Source: Acidobacteriota bacterium
Lineage (GTDB): Bacteria > Acidobacteriota > Terriglobia > Terriglobales > Acidobacteriaceae
NCBI GenBank assembly: GCA_003223595.1
Contig: QHVR01000592.1
Location: 1 to 9,208, forward strand
Direction: 5' to 3'
DNA length: 9,208 bases
Shown here: piece after piece, positions 5,587 to 9,208 of the stretch
Layout of the letters: the number at the start of each line of letters is the position of its first letter
Position numbering within the stretch: the stretch's first letter is position 1
Notes under the pieces: generated by a model
What the model saw: only the letters and a program-made list of their open reading frames with translations
Databases searched by the model: none
What the model was told of the DNA's origin: nothing
Position numbers and translations under genes: made by a program

Positions 5587-6729
5587 TTGTCTGCGGTAGA
5601 GGCGCCCACCGTTCGAAAAACTGCGCTCAATGTTGTCCATCGCCAGATGGGCGCGAAGATGGTGGAATTCAATGGATGGGATATGCCCGTCGAATATCCC
5701 GCTTCGCTTGGTGGCGGCATCATCAACGAGCACATGGCCGTGCGCACCGGCGTCGGCATTTTCGATGTCAGCCACATGGGCGACATCCGCCTCGCCGGGC
5801 GACAGGCCCTCGCCGCTGTTCAGCATATTTCCATGAACGATGCATCGCGACTGGCGATCGGCCAGGCGCAGTATTCGGCCTTGCTCTATCCCCAAGGAAC
5901 GTTTGTGGATGATGTCATCGTGCATCGCCTCGGCGAAGACGAGTATCTGCTGGTCATCAACGCGGGCACGAGGGAAAAGGATTTCAACTGGGTGCGCGAC
6001 AACACGCGCCAGTTCGATTGCGCGGTTGACAACTTATCCGATGACTTCACTCAGATCGCGATCCAAGGTCCAAAGGCCGTGGATCTGCTGCAAAAGCTCA
6101 CGGACGCGGACCTGAGCGCGGTGAAGTTCTACTGGGTCACGCGCGGCACTGTGTGCGGGCTTAAGAACACTCTGATGGGCCGTACGGGTTACACCGCCGA
6201 GGATGGCTTCGAAATCTACGTTCCATCGGACGAAGGTACCAGCGCATTCGTCTGGAACGAGATTCTCATTGCAGGTAAGGAATTCGGGGTCGTGCCGTGC
6301 GGCTTGGGCGCTCGGAATACGCTGCGGCTCGAAGGCAAGCTCCCGCTCTACGGCCACGAGATTTCCGATACGATTAATGTCTGGGAGGCTGGGCTGGATC
6401 GCTTCTGCAAAATAGAAAAGCAGGAGTTCATCGGCCGCGACGCGCTGGAGAAAGCTAAAGGCGCCGGAATAAAACGCGCGCTGGTCGGTCTGGAAATGAC
6501 TGAAAGAGGCATTGCACGCGACGGTTATAAGGTCCTGGACACTGCGGGCCGGGAGATCGGATACGTGACCAGCGGGTCACCAGCGCCGTACCTGAAAAAA
6601 AATATCGCGCTGGCCTACGTCCCGAAAGAGCTTGAGGCTGTAGGCACGCCGTTGCAGGTAGAGATTCGTGGTCAAGGAGTAGGAGCGGTGGTCGTCCCAA
6701 CGCCGTTCTACAAACGTCCGAAAAAATAG
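5587..6729 (+). CDS. gcvT: Aminomethyltransferase, glycine cleavage system T protein
   Basis: GcvT takes the aminomethyl group from lipoyl-GcvH, transfers the one-carbon unit to tetrahydrofolate to make 5,10-methylene-THF, and releases ammonia. I chose TTG 5587, which gives 380 residues beginning MSAVEAPTVRKTALNVVHRQ, because GAGG (5577-5580) lies exactly 6 nt before it. An alternative in-frame TTG at 5575 adds four residues but has no Shine-Dalgarno. The first in-frame ATG (5647) would cut into the conserved start. Family motifs: MVEFNGWDMPVEY (25-37), FDVSHMGD (59-66), GTFVDDVIV (104-112, with the conserved Asp pair 108-109 near the folate site), GRTGYTAEDGFEIY (198-211), LGARNTLRLEGKLPLYGHEI (240-259) and a C-terminal barrel domain from about 295. 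Length and content are normal. It is the first gene of gcvT-H-PA-PB and lies 113 nt after ftsI. Confidence 0.95.
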   Translation: MSAVEAPTVRKTALNVVHRQMGAKMVEFNGWDMPVEYPASLGGGIINEHMAVRTGVGIFDVSHMGDIRLAGRQALAAVQHISMNDASRLAIGQAQYSALLYPQGTFVDDVIVHRLGEDEYLLVINAGTREKDFNWVRDNTRQFDCAVDNLSDDFTQIAIQGPKAVDLLQKLTDADLSAVKFYWVTRGTVCGLKNTLMGRTGYTAEDGFEIYVPSDEGTSAFVWNEILIAGKEFGVVPCGLGARNTLRLEGKLPLYGHEISDTINVWEAGLDRFCKIEKQEFIGRDALEKAKGAGIKRALVGLEMTERGIARDGYKVLDTAGREIGYVTSGSPAPYLKKNIALAYVPKELEAVGTPLQVEIRGQGVGAVVVPTPFYKRPKK

Positions 6730-6772
6730 AGCAAGATTTCCCAGCGGAAGCAGCTAGGAGCGAGAAGCCTTT

Positions 6773-7162
6773 ATGTCCTACCCAACCGATCGCAAATACA
6801 CCCGCGAACACGAGTGGATTCAGGTGAACGGCAACTCGGCAGCCGTCGGCATCACTGATTATGCTCAACAATCTCTGGGTGACATCGTGTTCGTCGAAGC
6901 GCCAAAAGTGGGCGCGGAACTCACCGCAGGTAAAACGTTCGGCACCGTGGAATCCGTCAAAGCTGTGTCCGATTTGTTCGCGCCTGCGTCAGGAACGGTA
7001 ACTGAGGTCAATGGCGAACTGGCAACCAGTCCCGAGAAGGTGAATAGCGACGCACACGGCTCCTGGATGGTGAAGATCACGCTTAAGAACCCCAGCGAAC
7101 TGGACGCTTTGCTCTCAGCTGCAGATTATGAGAAGTACGTAGCAGAAGAGGCTGGACACTGA
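6773..7162 (+). CDS. gcvH: Glycine cleavage system H protein (lipoyl carrier)
   Basis: GcvH is the small mobile carrier whose lipoyl-lysine arm shuttles the aminomethyl intermediate between the P, T and L proteins. The 129-residue product has normal length, starts MSYPTDRKYTREHEWI and shows the lipoyl-domain signature FGTVESVKAVSDLFAP, with Lys63 as the predicted lipoylation site. The downstream GTVTEVN and the SPEKVNSDAHGSWMVKI segment are also typical. AGGAG (6756-6760) lies 12 nt before the ATG, slightly farther than ideal. The gene begins 43 nt after gcvT with no intervening terminator, so the two are probably cotranscribed. Confidence 0.97.
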   Translation: MSYPTDRKYTREHEWIQVNGNSAAVGITDYAQQSLGDIVFVEAPKVGAELTAGKTFGTVESVKAVSDLFAPASGTVTEVNGELATSPEKVNSDAHGSWMVKITLKNPSELDALLSAADYEKYVAEEAGH

Positions 7163-7243
7163 AAACCGGACTACAGTCCCGTTCCAACCACCGCAGTGAT
7201 ACAACCATCGGAATGGCTCCTACCCACATCTATATAAGGTTTT
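7163..7243 (+). other. gcvH-gcvPA spacer
   Basis: This 81-nt spacer holds a perfect inverted repeat GGACT-AC-AGTCC (7168-7179), too tight for a stable RNA hairpin in full, and TATATAAGG (7231-7239) directly before the gcvPA start. The latter serves as the ribosome binding site. Its TATAAG resembles a -10 box, but no -35 box is found at the right distance. Confidence 0.35.
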
Positions 7244-8620
7244 ATGCGCTACTTACCTAAATCTCCTGCCGACCGCGACGCCATGCTCAAGGCAATCGGC
7301 TTGCGCTCGGTTGATGACCTCTTCGCGCCAATCCCCGCCGAGTATCGGCTGAATCGCGACTTGAAGATTCCTCGCCAGATGGCGGAGTCCGAGATCGTGG
7401 ATTTCTTTCGTCAACGCTCGCGTGAAAACGGCGACGGGTACACGAGTTTTCTCGGGGCCGGCGCTTATTTCCACTACCGGCCCGTGATCATCGATTCGCT
7501 GATTTCGCGCGGCGAGTTCCTGACCGCCTACACTCCATATCAGGCCGAGATTTCGCAAGGGACGCTGCAGTCCATCTTCGAATTTCAGACGATGATCTGC
7601 GAATTGACCGGCATGGAAGTGGCGAATGCGTCGATGTATGACGGGTCGACCGCTGCGGCTGAAGCCGTGATGATGGCGGTGCGCCTTACAGGACGCCGAT
7701 CTGTCGTGGTGGCGCGCACGTTGCATCCGGAATATCGCGAGGTGCTGGCGACGTATGCCACTCACCAGGGCATGCCGCTTTCCATCGCGAATTACGGCCA
7801 GGACGGCCACCTGAATGTGCAGGAACTGGAAAAATCCATCACTCCCGAGACTGCGTGCGTTCTGGTGCAGTCACCGAATTTCTTCGGAATTGTTGAGGAT
7901 GTCGAGGCTATCGCTCAGATCGCTCACCAGCACGGAGCCATGCTGGTGGTCTCGATCGCGGAGGCGGTTTCGCTGGGCATTGTTGAGCCGCCGCGCCAAG
8001 CCGACATCATCGCCATGGAAGCGCAGTCATTCGGGGTTCCGCTCGGATTTGGCGGTCCGTATTGCGGAGTGATCGCAACCCGAGAGAAGAATGTCCGGCA
8101 AATGCCCGGGCGCCTCGTGGGACAGACGACCGACAAGCAGGGAAAGCGTGGATTCGTTCTGACACTGGCTACACGCGAACAGCACATCCGGCGCGAGAAG
8201 GCTACGTCCAACATCTGCACGAACCAGGCACTGGTGGCGTTGATGGTCAACATCTTCATGACGATCTACGGAAAAATCGGCCTCAAGGAATTGGCAAAAC
8301 AGAATCTCGCGAAAACTGCGTATGCCGCGGCGCAGTTCGCGAAGCACGGCAAAGTTCTTTTCAGCGGCAGTCCGCGATTCAACGAGTTTGTAGTCGAAAC
8401 CAGCGAAGATCCTTACGCTATTAACAGCCGGCTCTTGGGGCACAAGATGATCGGCGGCTTGCCCCTGAAGAAGTTTTATCCGGAGCTGGGAGATTCCTCG
8501 TTGTGGTGCTGCACGGAGCTGACCACCCGCTCGGCAATCGATACCGCTGTAGGGCTGGTGGCTGAGAGCGAGCGCTCGGTGCGCTCGGCCAAAGAGGAAG
8601 TGGAAGAGGTGGCGCGATGA
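7244..8620 (+). CDS. gcvPA: Glycine dehydrogenase (decarboxylating) subunit 1, P protein alpha
   Basis: This is the N-terminal half of the split P protein. With GcvPB it forms the PLP enzyme that decarboxylates glycine and passes the aminomethyl group to lipoyl-GcvH. The 458-residue product matches the usual length of the PA subunit. Conserved stretches include GAGAYFHYRPVIID (71-84), YTPYQAEISQGTLQSIFEFQ (96-115), YDGSTAAAEA (132-141), FGVPLGFGGPYCGV (263-276) and GRLVGQTTDKQGKRGFVLTL (289-308) followed by TREQHIRREKATSNICTNQ (310-328). The PLP-binding lysine is carried by the partner subunit. AAGG (7236-7239) lies only 4 nt before the ATG. The 81-nt gap after gcvH is the largest inside the operon. 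The stop overlaps the gcvPB start by four bases (ATGA). The separate subunit arrangement differs from the single-chain GcvP of E. coli. Confidence 0.97.
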   Translation: MRYLPKSPADRDAMLKAIGLRSVDDLFAPIPAEYRLNRDLKIPRQMAESEIVDFFRQRSRENGDGYTSFLGAGAYFHYRPVIIDSLISRGEFLTAYTPYQAEISQGTLQSIFEFQTMICELTGMEVANASMYDGSTAAAEAVMMAVRLTGRRSVVVARTLHPEYREVLATYATHQGMPLSIANYGQDGHLNVQELEKSITPETACVLVQSPNFFGIVEDVEAIAQIAHQHGAMLVVSIAEAVSLGIVEPPRQADIIAMEAQSFGVPLGFGGPYCGVIATREKNVRQMPGRLVGQTTDKQGKRGFVLTLATREQHIRREKATSNICTNQALVALMVNIFMTIYGKIGLKELAKQNLAKTAYAAAQFAKHGKVLFSGSPRFNEFVVETSEDPYAINSRLLGHKMIGGLPLKKFYPELGDSSLWCCTELTTRSAIDTAVGLVAESERSVRSAKEEVEEVAR

Positions 8621-9208
8621 AGCACAGCACTCCTAAAGCGACGCGTCACGTCAATCAGAATGAGGGTCTGATCTTCGAAAAGTCCTCGCCCGGGAAAGCT
8701 GCATGGAAGCTGCCTCCGCTCGACGTCCCGGAGGTGGACCCGGCCAAACTGCTCGGCAAAGCGGAAAGAAAAGATCTGGGCAATATGCCGGAGGTGAGCG
8801 AGATTGAAATCATCCGCCACTTCACGCGCCTGTCAACGTGGAACTATGCCATCGACCTCGGAATGTATCCTCTCGGTTCCTGCACGATGAAGTACAACCC
8901 GCGCGTCAACGAAGCCGTGGCGCGGGTGGAAGGAATTGCGAACGGGCATCCGTACCAGCCCGAAAAAATCTCCCAGGGCGCGCTCCAGATCATGAAGACC
9001 CTTAGCGAGTGCCTGATCGAGATTACCGGGATGGATGCGATCACGCTGCAGCCCGCTGCCGGGGCCCACGGTGAAATGACTGGCTTGCTGATGGTGCGCG
9101 CGTATCACCAGTCGAAAGGGAATCCGCGAAAGAAGGTGTTGATTCCGGACTCCGCGCACGGCACGAATCCGGCAACCGCCGCCATGGTCAATTATGCGGT
9201 CGAAAATC
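8617..9208 (+). CDS. gcvPB: Glycine dehydrogenase (decarboxylating) subunit 2, P protein beta (N-terminal part)
   Basis: This is the second half of the split P protein, the subunit that carries the PLP-binding lysine. From ATG 8617, 197 codons are visible before the right edge cuts the gene. Family motifs present are GLIFEKSSPGKAAW (17-30), YPLGSCTMKYNPR (84-96), LQPAAGAHGE (144-153) and IPDSAHGTNPATAAM (176-190). The catalytic lysine lies further downstream, outside the window. The start overlaps the gcvPA stop (ATGA), and GAGGT (8606-8610) is 6 nt upstream, so the two subunits are probably translated in a coupled, near-equimolar way. No frameshift or odd residue is seen in the visible part. 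Confidence 0.96.
   Translation, partial: MKHSTPKATRHVNQNEGLIFEKSSPGKAAWKLPPLDVPEVDPAKLLGKAERKDLGNMPEVSEIEIIRHFTRLSTWNYAIDLGMYPLGSCTMKYNPRVNEAVARVEGIANGHPYQPEKISQGALQIMKTLSECLIEITGMDAITLQPAAGAHGEMTGLLMVRAYHQSKGNPRKKVLIPDSAHGTNPATAAMVNYAVEN

Noticed and set aside
7210..7243. Internal promoter producing a nearly leaderless gcvPA mRNA
   Set aside because: TATAAG at 7233-7238 resembles a -10 box, but there is no -35 match 16-18 bp upstream, and the same bases already serve as the ribosome binding site.
1..9208. Mobile element, CRISPR array, tRNA/rRNA, toxin-antitoxin or defence system
   Set aside because: I looked for transposase or integrase motifs, spaced repeats, cloverleaf-like segments and paired small genes, and found none. 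The genes are housekeeping with consistent codon use.

Overview
The window is about 9.2 kb of bacterial chromosome, moderately GC-rich and densely coded. It holds two housekeeping gene blocks on the plus strand and the start of a divergent gene on the minus strand. The gene content, the two-subunit glycine decarboxylase, the PASTA-tailed division PBP, and the secreted divergent protein together suggest an Acidobacteriota (Terriglobia-like) organism. This placement is recalled from family knowledge and was not computed. No mobile element, CRISPR array, tRNA or rRNA was seen.

Layout. (1) 1-521, minus strand: the 5' part of a secreted protein with a clear signal peptide, running off the left edge. 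(2) 522-1044: a divergent intergenic region of about 520 bp. It holds several perfect palindromes on the left. Towards the right is a good sigma70-type promoter (TTGACA, 16 bp, TAAGAT), followed at once by three TGG-type repeats at a 10-bp period, the arrangement known for MraZ operators. A leader of about 210 nt separates the promoter from mraZ. (3) 1045-5473: the head of the division and cell wall (dcw) cluster: mraZ, rsmH, an unlisted 51-residue small ORF, ftsL and ftsI. mraZ/rsmH overlap by one base (TAGTG) and small ORF/ftsL overlap by one base (TAATG). Short perfect hairpins lie in the rsmH-small ORF and ftsL-ftsI gaps. (4) 5474-5586: a 113-nt gap with a possible promoter. (5) 5587-9208: the glycine cleavage operon gcvT, gcvH, gcvPA, gcvPB. 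gcvPB overlaps gcvPA by four bases (ATGA) and is cut by the right edge.

How the genes work together. MraZ probably represses its own promoter and thereby the division genes. RsmH methylates C1402 of 16S rRNA. FtsL and FtsI belong to the divisome and septal peptidoglycan synthesis machinery. The gcv genes encode the P (two subunits), H and T proteins that split glycine into CO2, ammonia and methylene-tetrahydrofolate. The shared L protein (lipoamide dehydrogenase) is not in the window. The usual next dcw gene (murE) does not follow ftsI, so the cluster is either split here or has been joined to gcv.

Most of the window is ordinary. The items most worth a second look are the small ORF coupled to ftsL, the MraZ operator and promoter, the recurring 7-bp-stem/3-nt-loop hairpins at dcw gene junctions, and the dcw/gcv junction.
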